Shown piece by piece: positions 51,359 to 60,514 of a stretch of DNA of 64,000 nt. The position numbers were made by a program, and so were the translations under genes. Position 1 is the first letter of the stretch, and each line of letters opens with the position of its first letter. The stretch comes from Vibrio cortegadensis (GTDB lineage: Bacteria; Pseudomonadota; Gammaproteobacteria; Enterobacterales; Vibrionaceae), in assembly GCF_024347395.1 (NCBI RefSeq), contig NZ_AP025472.1:1798001-1862000 (forward strand), given 5' to 3'. The notes under the pieces were generated by a model, which searched no databases, was not told the origin of the DNA, and saw only the letters and a program-made list of their open reading frames with translations.

Positions 51359-52409
51359 CGGTCGCGTTAAATCCTATCACTACGCCAAGTTCAATTGCCA
51401 CTTCTTCATGGATCAAATACTTAAGCTGTTCTAATTTATTGTATTGTGCAAGTACGTTTTGGTACCCACTCTTAGTTTGTAGCATATTGAATAGGCTGTC
51501 TTGCTCTGGCCAAGTGTCGATGGCCATATCAAACTGTAAAGAGATTCGATCAGCAAGTTCGCCTTTATCTCTCATACGCAAGATCGCATCCAATCCAGAA
51601 CCATTGGCAAAATAAATAGCCTGCATCGCTTTCAGATTCTCCTTCAGATTGGATAACGATGAAGCAGAACGCCACGACTCAGAAAAGTAGGCTCGTGGAT
51701 GGCCCATTTTTGCCAGTGGTCGACTCAACTTCTTCATACTGTATTCAAGCTGATTCGAAAGTAGGCTCACGTATTCCGAATTCCACTGTGCTTCATTCAT
51801 CGAGGTCCAAGGATTAATGAGCCATGCCTGTCGAATCTGTGAAGTACGATTCTGTAAATTCTGGCTAATTGCAGTCGCTGATGAGCATATCTCCCCCTTA
51901 TTGGTAAGCAGAGGTGACTGAGCGTCAAACAACATCCACTCAATAGCACCAAGACCTTGCACCGTCACACTCTGGTTCGAGATCTCTTCAGCTGTCCATG
52001 ATTTATCATATGACACCAACTGAGACATTTTTCGACCTGTCGTATTCTTTTTGTCTGGCCAAAATTGAACATTCCAACTCTGCTCCAATGCTTTTACCGG
52101 GCCTCTCTCCTGTCCTTGTAAATGCATCCAAGCCGCCATTGATGCTTGCCAATGCCTTTTTAAATCAGAAAGGTCGGCTCCATTAGAGCAGAATGATTTC
52201 ATCGACTTATTTAACGATATTGCTTGTTCGTTCAGTTTCACAGCCGATTGAAACTGTACTTGGTACAAGCTGGAACTGATATGTTCAGTCGTGTCCATTT
52301 TGCTCACCACTGCTTGGTTTGATGAGTGTTTCGAGTCAGTACTCTGACATCCTAAAACCAATACGGTCGGAACAATTAAACTCATTATCCGAGATGTTTT
52401 TAACCACAT
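51348..52409 (-). CDS. Imelysin-family lipoprotein with altered metal motif
   Basis: A 353-residue predicted lipoprotein (lipobox VLGC at about residue 21). It belongs to the imelysin/M75 family by VKALEQSWNVQFWPDKKNT and VQGLGAIEWMLFDAQSPLL. The usual GxHxxE metal signature is GLGAIE here, so the His is replaced by Gly. It may have lost metal binding and act as a partner. It lies 10 bp after the di-haem gene and overlaps the DUF1513 gene. The arrangement matches iron-regulated clusters in other gammaproteobacteria (for example the icmP region of Pseudomonas, as I recall). Confidence 0.84.
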   Translation of the reverse strand: MWLKTSRIMSLIVPTVLVLGCQSTDSKHSSNQAVVSKMDTTEHISSSLYQVQFQSAVKLNEQAISLNKSMKSFCSNGADLSDLKRHWQASMAAWMHLQGQERGPVKALEQSWNVQFWPDKKNTTGRKMSQLVSYDKSWTAEEISNQSVTVQGLGAIEWMLFDAQSPLLTNKGEICSSATAISQNLQNRTSQIRQAWLINPWTSMNEAQWNSEYVSLLSNQLEYSMKKLSRPLAKMGHPRAYFSESWRSASSLSNLKENLKAMQAIYFANGSGLDAILRMRDKGELADRISLQFDMAIDTWPEQDSLFNMLQTKSGYQNVLAQYNKLEQLKYLIHEEVAIELGVVIGFNATDGD

Positions 52410-52419
52410 ATACTTATCC

Positions 52420-53805
52420 TTACAATGAGTTTAAGAAAACAATCAGCGCATCACGCTCTGCTTTGTCAAAACCGAGGACTTGCTGTTTTGCTGATTCCGC
52501 TTCTCCACCATGCCAAAGCACAGCTTCCAGAAGGTTTCTTGCTCGACCATCATGCAAAAACATCGTGTGCCCGTTGACTTCTTTTGTATAGCCAATGCCC
52601 CATAGCGGCGCTGTTCTCCACTCTTGGCCATTTGCTAAATACTCAGGACGATTATCTGCAAGCCCTTCACCCATATCATGCAGTAACATATCGGTATAAG
52701 GGTTAATTACTTGGTTTGAAATCGCGGGTAGACCCTCACGATTTGCCGTCTTGATATTGGTTTGGTGACAGCTTTGGCAACCAGATTGAGCAAAAAGAGC
52801 TTGCCCTTTCATTACGGTTTCGTCTTTCACGTTACGGCGAATAGGGACAGCAAGGTGCTGAGAGTAGAACTCTACAAAGTCTAGAATATTATCACTTACT
52901 TCAATATCGCCACCATTTGGCAATTCATCGCATAAGCTCTGTTTCGATGTACAGTTTTCATTTGGGAAAAGTGAACTCGTTAATCCAACATCACCATTAA
53001 AGGCGGCCGCGTTTTGCTGCATCAAATTCGGCTGTCCAGCTTTCCAACCAAAACGACCAAGCGCAAATTCTTCCGCTTGAACGTCCCATACACGGTTAGC
53101 TTTACCTGAAACGCCTTGTCCCGCTAGCTTCTGTTGTTCAGCAAACGCCAAAATAGTACTTTCAGGAATACTTTCAAGCAGACCAAGACCAATCATAGGT
53201 GGAGCAACACGAGCAGAAAATTGAGTGTCTGGGTGCATCTCACCAAAGCCGAGATCATTAATGGTTAATGTGGGTTTACGTAAGGTGACAACGAAACCAT
53301 CTTTAAACGTGACAGGGACATCGGTGTAATCAATTTGAATTGAACCTTCAGGTTTTATATTTGGTAAGGCAAAGTCTTGTAGTTGACCACCGTACGTTGG
53401 TTCTGGAATGACACCATCTTTGATATACGCTTTTTTTTGCTCTGCCGTCATGGCTGGAATGCTTAGCCTAACTAGCATAGAGACGGCATGAGTATCCCCT
53501 TTTTCAGGAGCGTGCCCTCGCCCATCTTTAATGTGGCAGTTCTGACAACCATTCGTATTGAATAGAGGTCCTAACCCATCACGAGCATCGGTTGAAGCTG
53601 GTGCTTGCACCCACGGATTACGGAAAAAACTGTTACCAACACTAAAATCAAGGCGTTTGCTCATTGGTAAATTTGCAGCAGGTAAAGAAAAGGCATTGCT
53701 CCCTTCTTTTTTCACACTGGTTTGCCCACCAGATTTAACATCACTTGCCTGTATTGAAAACGATGTGATCAAGGCAATAGCTGCTGAGAAAATATATGAT
53801 TTCAT
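52420..53805 (-). CDS. Di-haem c-type cytochrome, DUF1111 thiol-oxidoreductase-like
   Basis: A 461-residue periplasmic protein with a signal peptide from the ATG at 53805 (MKSYIFSAAIALITSFSIQA). Two haem c sites are present: CQNCH (NGCQNCHIKDGRGHAP) and CQSCH (SGCQSCHQTN). Family motifs such as NPYTDMLLHDMGEGLAD and EWRTAPLWGIG identify DUF1111, related to bacterial di-haem peroxidases. With the imelysins it probably handles redox steps of iron acquisition. A longer start at 53850 would displace the signal peptide. Confidence 0.88.
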   Translation of the reverse strand: MKSYIFSAAIALITSFSIQASDVKSGGQTSVKKEGSNAFSLPAANLPMSKRLDFSVGNSFFRNPWVQAPASTDARDGLGPLFNTNGCQNCHIKDGRGHAPEKGDTHAVSMLVRLSIPAMTAEQKKAYIKDGVIPEPTYGGQLQDFALPNIKPEGSIQIDYTDVPVTFKDGFVVTLRKPTLTINDLGFGEMHPDTQFSARVAPPMIGLGLLESIPESTILAFAEQQKLAGQGVSGKANRVWDVQAEEFALGRFGWKAGQPNLMQQNAAAFNGDVGLTSSLFPNENCTSKQSLCDELPNGGDIEVSDNILDFVEFYSQHLAVPIRRNVKDETVMKGQALFAQSGCQSCHQTNIKTANREGLPAISNQVINPYTDMLLHDMGEGLADNRPEYLANGQEWRTAPLWGIGYTKEVNGHTMFLHDGRARNLLEAVLWHGGEAESAKQQVLGFDKAERDALIVFLNSL

Positions 53806-53921
53806 AACTGTATTCTTATTGTGTAATTTAGCTTTCAAAAATGCCATCAAAGAGTGGTCATATTGCAGGCGGTTTCCGCTGTCATTGACTTAAATATGAT
53901 TATTATTTTAGAGATAGCAGA

Positions 53922-53941
53922 AAGGGCTCAAGAGAGCCCTT
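53922..53941 (-). other. Intercistronic hairpin between irpA and the di-haem gene
   Basis: AAGGGCTC (53922-53929) pairs with GAGCCCTT (53934-53941), loop AAGA. No T-run follows on minus, so it may stabilise the irpA message or attenuate downstream expression. Confidence 0.55.
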
Positions 53942-53960
53942 CTATATTATTATTTTATGC

Positions 53961-55220
53961 TTAGAATTCGTGATCGGCAGTATCTGGGTTTAAGCTGCTG
54001 ATACCAATGACAGATGCCGCTCTTTCAATAGAACCAGTTTGTGCAACCAATGCCATGATTGTCTTATTAACCAAAGCATTACCTGCCGGGTTGTTAGCGG
54101 CAATCAGTTGATCGAAATGCTGATTGTTTTTCTCTGCTGAAGTCACCAATTGACCAACTTGTGCGCGAGCTAGATCGAACTGTTTCTGGATCTCTTTAGC
54201 TGCTTTTTTGTCTTTCTGAGCCACTAAATCGTAAAGGCTAGGTCCTGAAAGTAACTTGCCACTTTCACGTTTGTACAAACCTGTATAAACGTTATAGATC
54301 CCTTGCTCATTGTAGTAGTGAGAGTTATGAGTGTTATCAGAGAAACAGTCATGCTCATCTTCCGTTGAGTTTGCCTCTAATGCCACTTTCATACGCTCGC
54401 CGGCTAACTCACCTAATGAAAGTGACCCCATGCCGAACAGCATTTTACGCAAACCGTTATCAGCAGAATCTGCTAATAGCTCTTGGCGATAGTTACCTTT
54501 TTCACCGGCTTCCCACTGTTTTTCCATCCACTCAAGATCTTGGATCAAAAGTTCAGCAGCCGCTTTAAGATATTGACCACGTCGATCACAGTTGCCATTT
54601 GTACATTCGCTGCCTACAACGAAATCGGTGTATGCACGAGCGCCTGCACCAGCATTTGTACCGTTAAGATCTTGACCCCAAAGTAAGAATTCAATCGCAT
54701 GGTATCCAGAGGCTACATTCGCTTCAGAGCCACCAATTTCATTTAAATCTGCGATCAACTCAGGAGTGATGGTTGTTGCATCAATAACACTTGAACCAAC
54801 TTTAAGAGTTTTGTTAGCTACGATATTTGCACTCGCACCTTCATTACCAAGCTCATACTGATAATCACTACCAACATAATCAATTAAACCTTCATCAAGA
54901 GGCCAAGCATTCAGTTGCCCTTCCCAGTCATCGACCACGACGTTACCAAAACGGAATACTTCAGATTGTTGGTACGGTACGCGTGAATCTAACCAAGTTT
55001 GTTTTACTTTCTCAAAACTTGATGCTGAAGGTTGGGCTAAAAACCCATCAATTGCTGTGTCCAGAGTTTTTGCTGTAATAACAGAGTCTTCGAATACCGC
55101 GTGAGCAATATCTGCGTAATGCTCTACTACTTGATCTTTAGTTACTGCGGCAAATGTAGAGCCTGAAGCTAGAAGTAGTGACGATGCAATGGTTGTTGCC
55201 ACTAAATGTTTAATAGTCAT
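53961..55220 (-). CDS. irpA: Imelysin-family iron-regulated protein IrpA
   Basis: A 419-residue exported protein (signal peptide residues 1-24, ending TFAA) of the imelysin/M75 family. The metal motif GxHxxE is intact (SGYHAIEFLLWGQDLNG), as are SRVPYQQSEVFRFGN and DDWEGQLNAWPLDEGLIDYV. It resembles V. cholerae irpA next to ribA. It likely binds or senses iron in the periplasm. A candidate Fur box lies about 55-75 bp upstream. Confidence 0.9.
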   Translation of the reverse strand: MTIKHLVATTIASSLLLASGSTFAAVTKDQVVEHYADIAHAVFEDSVITAKTLDTAIDGFLAQPSASSFEKVKQTWLDSRVPYQQSEVFRFGNVVVDDWEGQLNAWPLDEGLIDYVGSDYQYELGNEGASANIVANKTLKVGSSVIDATTITPELIADLNEIGGSEANVASGYHAIEFLLWGQDLNGTNAGAGARAYTDFVVGSECTNGNCDRRGQYLKAAAELLIQDLEWMEKQWEAGEKGNYRQELLADSADNGLRKMLFGMGSLSLGELAGERMKVALEANSTEDEHDCFSDNTHNSHYYNEQGIYNVYTGLYKRESGKLLSGPSLYDLVAQKDKKAAKEIQKQFDLARAQVGQLVTSAEKNNQHFDQLIAANNPAGNALVNKTIMALVAQTGSIERAASVIGISSLNPDTADHEF

Positions 55221-55274
55221 GAAAGCGTCCTTGTTGAGCTTAATCGTATTCTAAATTTTAATTATATTGATAGT

Positions 55275-55293
55275 GCAACTTATTATCATTTGC
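55275..55293 (-). promoter_or_regulatory. Candidate Fur box of the irpA cluster
   Basis: On the minus strand the 19-mer contains AATGATAAT exactly and matches 13 of 19 consensus positions. It is bracketed by a GTGCAA/TTGCAC inverted repeat (55273-55295). Confidence 0.7.
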
Positions 55294-55339
55294 ACTTAGG
55301 TTTGGAATAATACAAATTTACAATTTTTTTGCAAGACAA

Positions 55340-55366
55340 AAACAAAAAAACCTCACAATAGTGAGG
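55340..55366 (-). terminator. Terminator of ribA
   Basis: CCTCAC (55351-55356) pairs with GTGAGG (55361-55366), loop AATA, followed on minus by a run of seven T's. Confidence 0.8.
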
Positions 55367-55415
55367 CTTTATTCAAATTCAACAGAAAATCTAGGGAAGA
55401 GACTTTAAGGAAGGG

Positions 55416-56012
55416 CTACAACTTCAGGTTGTGTTTCCCATGAGAGACTTTCGCTTGTAAGTAGCTTTCGTTGCCCGATTTAATATGAGCGAGCGTATTA
55501 ACGACTGATTCTATTTCAATACCAAAGTTCTTAAGATCATTGATTTTTTTAGGATTATTGGTAACTAAATGAATTTTATTAATACCCAATGCTGTTAACA
55601 TTTGTGCGGCTTCAGTGAAGTCTCTAAGGTCATCACCAAATCCAAGATGATTGTTCGCCTCATAGGTATTCATCCCTTCAGTTTGAAGTTTGTATGCATC
55701 AATCTTGTTATATAGACCAATACCACGACCTTCTTGCCGTAAATAAAGAATGATGCCGCCTTGCTCACCCATCTTTTGGATCGTTTCTTCTAACTGCTCA
55801 CCACAGTCACAACGGGATGAATGAAAAACATCGCCAGTCAAGCACTCTGAATGCATTCTAACTAACGGAATTGTGGGTAGCTGATCAACAGACTTGAAGA
55901 CAACCGCTACATGTTCTTTATCCGTTTCTAATCCTTTAAAAGAGAGCATCTCTGCATCGATATTACTCTTTGCTCCGACTTTCAACTCTATTCTGGCACG
56001 TACTTCCGCCAT
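55416..56012 (-). CDS. ribA: GTP cyclohydrolase II
   Basis: A 198-residue zinc enzyme that opens GTP for riboflavin synthesis. Zinc ligands lie in CLTGDVFHSSRCDCGEQL (three Cys). The active-site loop is LRQEGRGIGLYNKIDAY and the C-terminal motif LVTNNPKKINDLKNFGIEI. The ATG at 56012 (MAEVRARIELKVG) matches Vibrio RibA starts as I recall; ATGs further upstream would add 10-25 residues. No FMN riboswitch is seen upstream. Confidence 0.93.
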   Translation of the reverse strand: MAEVRARIELKVGAKSNIDAEMLSFKGLETDKEHVAVVFKSVDQLPTIPLVRMHSECLTGDVFHSSRCDCGEQLEETIQKMGEQGGIILYLRQEGRGIGLYNKIDAYKLQTEGMNTYEANNHLGFGDDLRDFTEAAQMLTALGINKIHLVTNNPKKINDLKNFGIEIESVVNTLAHIKSGNESYLQAKVSHGKHNLKL

Positions 56013-56164
56013 ATTCTCACTCACTTGACTATTTGTTGTCTGCATTTTAGAAAAGGAATGCAGTGTATTCGCACTACGATTCTTCAACTATGGGGACTCA
56101 CGCCTCATTTTTCAATGACCAAATCATAATTGTTATATTATAACATTTCAATCCACAGGCAATA

Positions 56165-56198
56165 AAAAGCCCCAATTTTATAATGATAAAATTGAGGC
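56165..56198 (-). terminator. Terminator downstream of the small nrf-linked ORF
   Basis: CAATTTTAT (56173-56181) pairs with ATAAAATTG (56186-56194), with flanking G-C pairs after one mismatch, followed on minus by TTTTTATT. Confidence 0.75.
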
Positions 56199-56255
56199 AT
56201 TATACTAAAGTTGCTTATTTTCAATGTGTTATATTATCCACACATAACGAACACA

Positions 56256-56444
56256 TTAGCAATTCAGTTGCTGTTTCTGCGATTTTTTCCACACCGCTAA
56301 TTGAATCCAAACACTTTCCAGTTCAGAAAGCTCCTCTTGAGTGAGTAGAGAAACACTTGAGGTCGAGATTCCGGAATTATTGGCTTGCATAGAACGAAGA
56401 TGCGCATAAAAGTCATTTTTTAATTGCGAGGTTATCGAGTCCAT
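56256..56444 (-). CDS. Small hypothetical protein after nrfF (62 aa)
   Basis: An uncharacterised 62-residue ORF from the ATG at 56444 (MDSITSQLKNDFYAHLRS) with AAGG eight bases upstream. It is soluble and acidic-amphipathic in the middle (LLTQEELSELESVWIQLAVWKK) and ends in Cys. It is co-oriented with the nrf operon, separated from nrfF by a 16-bp hairpin, and followed by its own terminator. That makes it more likely to be real. No family is recognised. Confidence 0.55.
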   Translation of the reverse strand: MDSITSQLKNDFYAHLRSMQANNSGISTSSVSLLTQEELSELESVWIQLAVWKKSQKQQLNC

Positions 56445-56482
56445 GTGCAAAGCCTTATATTCAATTAACGTTTGGTATAGTG

Positions 56483-56518
56483 CGAAGTGATATTATTTGA
56501 TTAAATAATATCACTTCG
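56483..56518 (-). other. 16-bp perfect inverted repeat between nrfF and the small ORF
   Basis: CGAAGTGATATTATTT (56483-56498) pairs perfectly with its complement at 56503-56518, loop GATT. No T-run on the minus strand, so it could be an RNA-processing or stabilising hairpin, or a protein-binding palindrome controlling the small ORF. Confidence 0.75.
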
Positions 56519-56559
56519 TTTATATATTACACAATCATTAATTGAAAATGGAATAATAG

Positions 56560-56994
56560 TCACAAACTATTTTTTTTAACACTTTTTATCGCAAAGAGTA
56601 GAAATAAGATCAACAACAGCAGTGGAAAGATCCAAAGTAATAGATTTTTCGCATTAAATGCGGGCTTATACATAACAAAATCACCAAAACGATCCGTCAT
56701 AAATTCTATTATTTCTTCTTCTGACTTACCCTCTTTTAGCATGGTAAAGACTTTTAAGCGCAAATCTTTAGCTATTGGAGAGTTAGATTCGACAAGATTT
56801 TGGTTCTGACACTGTGGGCAACGCAATGACTTTGCGAGTAAAATGGCATGTTTCTGCTGTAAAGGCGTATCAAACTCAAACAATTCAACCTGTTGGCTTA
56901 CTTCTTTATTTGCTCCGACAAACACCTCGTCAGTTGAGGCTTGAGCATGACAAGAGGCTAATACAACCATCATAAAAAAATATAGTATTCGCAT
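56560..56994 (-). CDS. nrfF: Haem-lyase subunit NrfF (CcmH/CycL type)
   Basis: A 144-residue exported protein with a signal peptide (to about residue 19), the CcmH-type redox motif LRCPQCQNQNLVESNSPIAKDLRLKV, and a C-terminal membrane helix (LLLWIFPLLLLILFLLFA). It keeps the apocytochrome thiols reduced and works with NrfE to attach the Lys-ligated haem (CxxCK) of NrfA. It follows the DsbE-like gene by 20 bp. Confidence 0.92.
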   Translation of the reverse strand: MRILYFFMMVVLASCHAQASTDEVFVGANKEVSQQVELFEFDTPLQQKHAILLAKSLRCPQCQNQNLVESNSPIAKDLRLKVFTMLKEGKSEEEIIEFMTDRFGDFVMYKPAFNAKNLLLWIFPLLLLILFLLFAIKSVKKNSL

Positions 56995-57014
56995 AGTTTT
57001 TCTTCAACGATTCA

Positions 57015-57542
57015 TCAATTATTAAAGTAGCGTTTAAATTCTTGGTTCCAAATATCACGGGTTAATGCTCCACGGTATTTCTTAATTATAATTCCATCCC
57101 TGTTAATTAAATAAGATTCAGGAGTACCAATAACGCCAAGATCCAACGCAAACTCTCCACGAGGATCAAATATGATCCTTCTGTAAGGATCACCCTCCTC
57201 CAAAAGCATATTATTTGCCAGTTTAAGATCATCCCTATAATTCAAACCAATGATATTAATATTCTCATCTTTCAATTCTTTGAGAAATTCATGCTCTGAT
57301 TTACAAACGCCACACCAAGAGGCCCATACATTGAGCAATTGAACATTCTCTGTAAGAACATCAACCTTGGTGAGAACTTGCTGTGAATCTCTTAAGTCCG
57401 CTTGCATGAACTCAGGTAAAGGTTTATTAACCGAAACTGATTTACTACTCTGACTCTCAGATAACCCAATGGTCAGCGTGCCAATAAAAGCACACATCAC
57501 GAGGAACAGTACGCCAATTTTTAGTTTGGTTTTATTTTGCAA
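57015..57542 (-). CDS. DsbE/CcmG-like thioredoxin of the nrf operon
   Basis: A 175-residue membrane-anchored periplasmic thioredoxin. The N-terminal anchor (LKIGVLFLVMCAFIGTLTIGL) is followed by a CcmG fold: LLNVWASWCGVCKSEHEFLKEL with active site CGVC, then IGTPESYLINRDGIIIKKYRGAL with the cis-Pro. The start is TTG at 57542, supported by AGGGG seven bases upstream. It replaces NrfG (TPR) of the E. coli operon and would reduce the apocytochrome for NrfEF. Confidence 0.9.
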   Translation of the reverse strand: MQNKTKLKIGVLFLVMCAFIGTLTIGLSESQSSKSVSVNKPLPEFMQADLRDSQQVLTKVDVLTENVQLLNVWASWCGVCKSEHEFLKELKDENINIIGLNYRDDLKLANNMLLEEGDPYRRIIFDPRGEFALDLGVIGTPESYLINRDGIIIKKYRGALTRDIWNQEFKRYFNN

Positions 57543-57564
57543 AGCCAGCCCCTGTATTGGTTTT

Positions 57565-59463
57565 TTATTGATTTTCGCGACTGCGTTTTGGTTGAACTAA
57601 AAGCAACACCACGCCTAAAATCGAAAGCAGCGCTCCTAGCCATATCCAACGAACATACGCCTTGTATTGAATCCTTACAGCATAGGATTTGAGATCGACC
57701 TTCTCTCCAACCGTGACATAAATATCACCATGCCAGAACCATTTCATAGCCGGTTCACTCATATTCATTACGCGGACTTGATAATGGCGTCTCTCAGGTA
57801 TAATGATATCTGTCCGGTTATTGCCGCTAATCTCTAACCATATCTTCTCTGATGTATAGTTTGGCCCAATATGTAACTCAGTGTCTAAATGTTTGATCGT
57901 CCAGTCAGCGAATACCACTTCTGTTCCTGGTGCCATTCTGCGGTTAAGTTCATAAGAGTGTTCGCTATTCATCGCAGAACCTATACAAACAACAGCAACA
58001 CCAATATGCGCCATATTAACCGCAACACTTCGTACTCGACCCGATGTTACCAGCGAAAATTTCAGCAAATACAGATGAGATAACACCACCCAAACTGCAA
58101 TTATCCAGGTTAGTTGTACTAGCCAATCACTGTATTCAACTTGAACCTGGTAGAGCAATACACCAACAACGATAGAAGTAATAGCGGTAATGATAACGAC
58201 TTGTTTTACGTTCTTGCGCTGTTTGTAGTAAGAAATAAAAGGGCTGGCTCCCATTATAAATAGAGCAATGAGCGCTAGCGGAGAAAAAACGGTATTGAAG
58301 TAAGGAGCTCCTACCGAAATATTTCCTAATCCTAATAAGCTAAATAGCATTGGATAGAAGGTCCCAACGAGGACAACTATCATCGCAACAATAAGCAGGC
58401 TATTGGCCAGCAGTAACACAAAACTCTTACTCAGAAAGTGAGTGATAGGCTCGGATTTAATCTCGTCGCCTCTAGTCAGCAATAGACAAAATGATCCGAA
58501 TAAAACAAGTGAAAGTATCAATAAGAGTGTCAATCCTTTCCCCGGATCAACGGCAAAAGCATGAACGGATGTCAGTACTCCAGATCGAACGATGAACGTG
58601 CCTAGAATGCTCAAACTGAAAGTGATAAAAGACAGCGAAAACGCCCATTTCATTAGCTGACGCTTATAACGAGCAACAGACAAACAGTGCAATAGTGCTG
58701 TTGAAGTTAACCACGGCAATAAAGATGCATTTTCTACCGGATCCCAAAACCACCAACCACCCCAGCCTAGTTCGTAATAAGCCCACCAAGAGCCCAGAAT
58801 AATGCCACCAGTTAGAAACACCCAAGCGCTCTGGCACCAAGGCTGACAATACTTAACCCAGTTGTACTCAATTTCCGGCGTTAATAAGGCGGCAACGGCA
58901 AATGCCAGTACCGTCGAAAGGCCAACATAGCCCAAGTAGAGCAATGGCGGATGGAATATTAACCCCACATCTTGGAGCATAGGATTTAAATCTCGCCCCT
59001 CTACAGGAATCATAGAACTCATCACAAATGGATTGGATGCGATAAGCGTAAACCACGCAAACACCGCAATTAAGCCATTCATCACCCAGAGAACATTGAT
59101 CAAATATGCTCGCGGATAACGTCGGTTCAACGTAATTAAACCACTCCAGCACCCAAGAGTTAAAACCCAGAAAAGCAGGGAGCCTTCATGACCACCCCAT
59201 ACGGCCGCCAATTTGAAAAATATCGGTAATTCAGTATTAGAGTGCGCTGCAACATATGATATTGAAAAATCATCAATATAGAAGGCGAAGCCAAGCAGGA
59301 CTATACTCACGATAGAAAACAGCGCAGATAGCTGAGTACAAGAGCGCACAGTAGAGAGTTCAATCGGCGAGTTTTGCTGTCTTTTCCAGCCAATAGCCAC
59401 ACAGATTATTGAACTCAAACAAGCGACTAGAACAAGAGAAAATAGACCTAACTCACCAATCAT
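57565..59463 (-). CDS. nrfE: Haem lyase NrfE (CcmF family)
   Basis: A 632-residue inner-membrane protein with about 14-15 helices. It carries the tryptophan-rich WWD haem motif (WGGWWFWDPVENASLLPWL) and periplasmic histidines for haem handling (WGGHEGSLLFW, HPPLLYLGY). CcmF-like, it ligates haem to NrfA. Length is closer to CcmF than to E. coli NrfE (552). Ribosome site GAGG before the ATG. Confidence 0.94.
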   Translation of the reverse strand: MIGELGLFSLVLVACLSSIICVAIGWKRQQNSPIELSTVRSCTQLSALFSIVSIVLLGFAFYIDDFSISYVAAHSNTELPIFFKLAAVWGGHEGSLLFWVLTLGCWSGLITLNRRYPRAYLINVLWVMNGLIAVFAWFTLIASNPFVMSSMIPVEGRDLNPMLQDVGLIFHPPLLYLGYVGLSTVLAFAVAALLTPEIEYNWVKYCQPWCQSAWVFLTGGIILGSWWAYYELGWGGWWFWDPVENASLLPWLTSTALLHCLSVARYKRQLMKWAFSLSFITFSLSILGTFIVRSGVLTSVHAFAVDPGKGLTLLLILSLVLFGSFCLLLTRGDEIKSEPITHFLSKSFVLLLANSLLIVAMIVVLVGTFYPMLFSLLGLGNISVGAPYFNTVFSPLALIALFIMGASPFISYYKQRKNVKQVVIITAITSIVVGVLLYQVQVEYSDWLVQLTWIIAVWVVLSHLYLLKFSLVTSGRVRSVAVNMAHIGVAVVCIGSAMNSEHSYELNRRMAPGTEVVFADWTIKHLDTELHIGPNYTSEKIWLEISGNNRTDIIIPERRHYQVRVMNMSEPAMKWFWHGDIYVTVGEKVDLKSYAVRIQYKAYVRWIWLGALLSILGVVLLLVQPKRSRENQ

Positions 59464-59557
59464 AAAACCTCAAAAAAAAGCCCCACCAAAATCAGTGGAG
59501 CTTATAGTTTACAAGCAATGACACTTTCAAACACTAGTGTTATCAATCAAAACTGAT

Positions 59558-60514
59558 TTAAACAACTGTCATTTGACCTGCGTATAGAATGAAAGTACGT
59601 AACATCAATACGCCCACTAAACTCAGCGTTGTTACGACTAAAATAAAACCGCCACTATGGCGAATTGACTTAGGCGTGACTGCATTAAGTAAAAGCGGTA
59701 GCAACATACCTGCGCCAATTACGCCCCACCAGAACCAAGATGCCCAAAAGCCTTCGCCAATCGCATTCATTGCCGAAATCTCAGCCTGTCCACCAGAGAA
59801 AATTAGTCCAGTGAAGAAGGTGACCAAAACGAACAACTCAAACATAACGACTGGCCGTTCAAACCCGTGGATCCATGAAACACTTGGCCCATGCGGAGAC
59901 TCTTTAAATACAAGAACGCCGAATAAGATACATGCCGCAGCACCAGAGGATAGGCTTGAAAACAAGAACAGTATTGGAAGTACTGGATTATTCAGCATTG
60001 GGTACGTTTGAAGTGCTGACAATAGGAAACCAGTATAAGCCGCTAGTAGTAGCGCAAGGAACCCAAGGAATAGCTCAATTGAATTCTCAAACTTAGTGAA
60101 TTTCTCCAGTAAACCATCAACAAATGCAAAGCGACCTTGTAGGAAATCGACAATTTGTTTTTTAAAGATGATACCAATCCAAACAAACAATACCGCCATG
60201 TAGACTTGGAAGAGAATAACCCCCATAGACATCACAGATGTTGGATTAAAGAAGATCATTATTTTCCAAAACGAAAGTGGTTTTGTTAGATGGAAAATAA
60301 GAATCGTTAGGCCAGATATGATACCGAATGGTGCAAGGAAAGCCGTCGCTTTCAAAATACCATTTTCAGCTGGGTTTCCTTCAATTACCTTGCGTTTAAG
60401 GTAAATTGAGATCATTACAGCACCTGCTGACATACCAGCTAAGAACAAGTAGATAGCAATAATCCAATCCCACACGACTGTGCTAGATTGAAATGCGGTG
60501 TCCCATGCACTCAT
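59558..60514 (-). CDS. nrfD: Quinol dehydrogenase membrane subunit NrfD
   Basis: A 318-residue inner-membrane protein with about eight helices, of the NrfD/PsrC family (WDWIIAIYLFLAGMSAGAVMISIYLKRK at the N-terminus). It oxidises menaquinol and passes electrons to NrfC. It overlaps nrfC by 4 bp and has a strong ribosome site (GGGGAG). Confidence 0.95.
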   Translation of the reverse strand: MSAWDTAFQSSTVVWDWIIAIYLFLAGMSAGAVMISIYLKRKVIEGNPAENGILKATAFLAPFGIISGLTILIFHLTKPLSFWKIMIFFNPTSVMSMGVILFQVYMAVLFVWIGIIFKKQIVDFLQGRFAFVDGLLEKFTKFENSIELFLGFLALLLAAYTGFLLSALQTYPMLNNPVLPILFLFSSLSSGAAACILFGVLVFKESPHGPSVSWIHGFERPVVMFELFVLVTFFTGLIFSGGQAEISAMNAIGEGFWASWFWWGVIGAGMLLPLLLNAVTPKSIRHSGGFILVVTTLSLVGVLMLRTFILYAGQMTVV

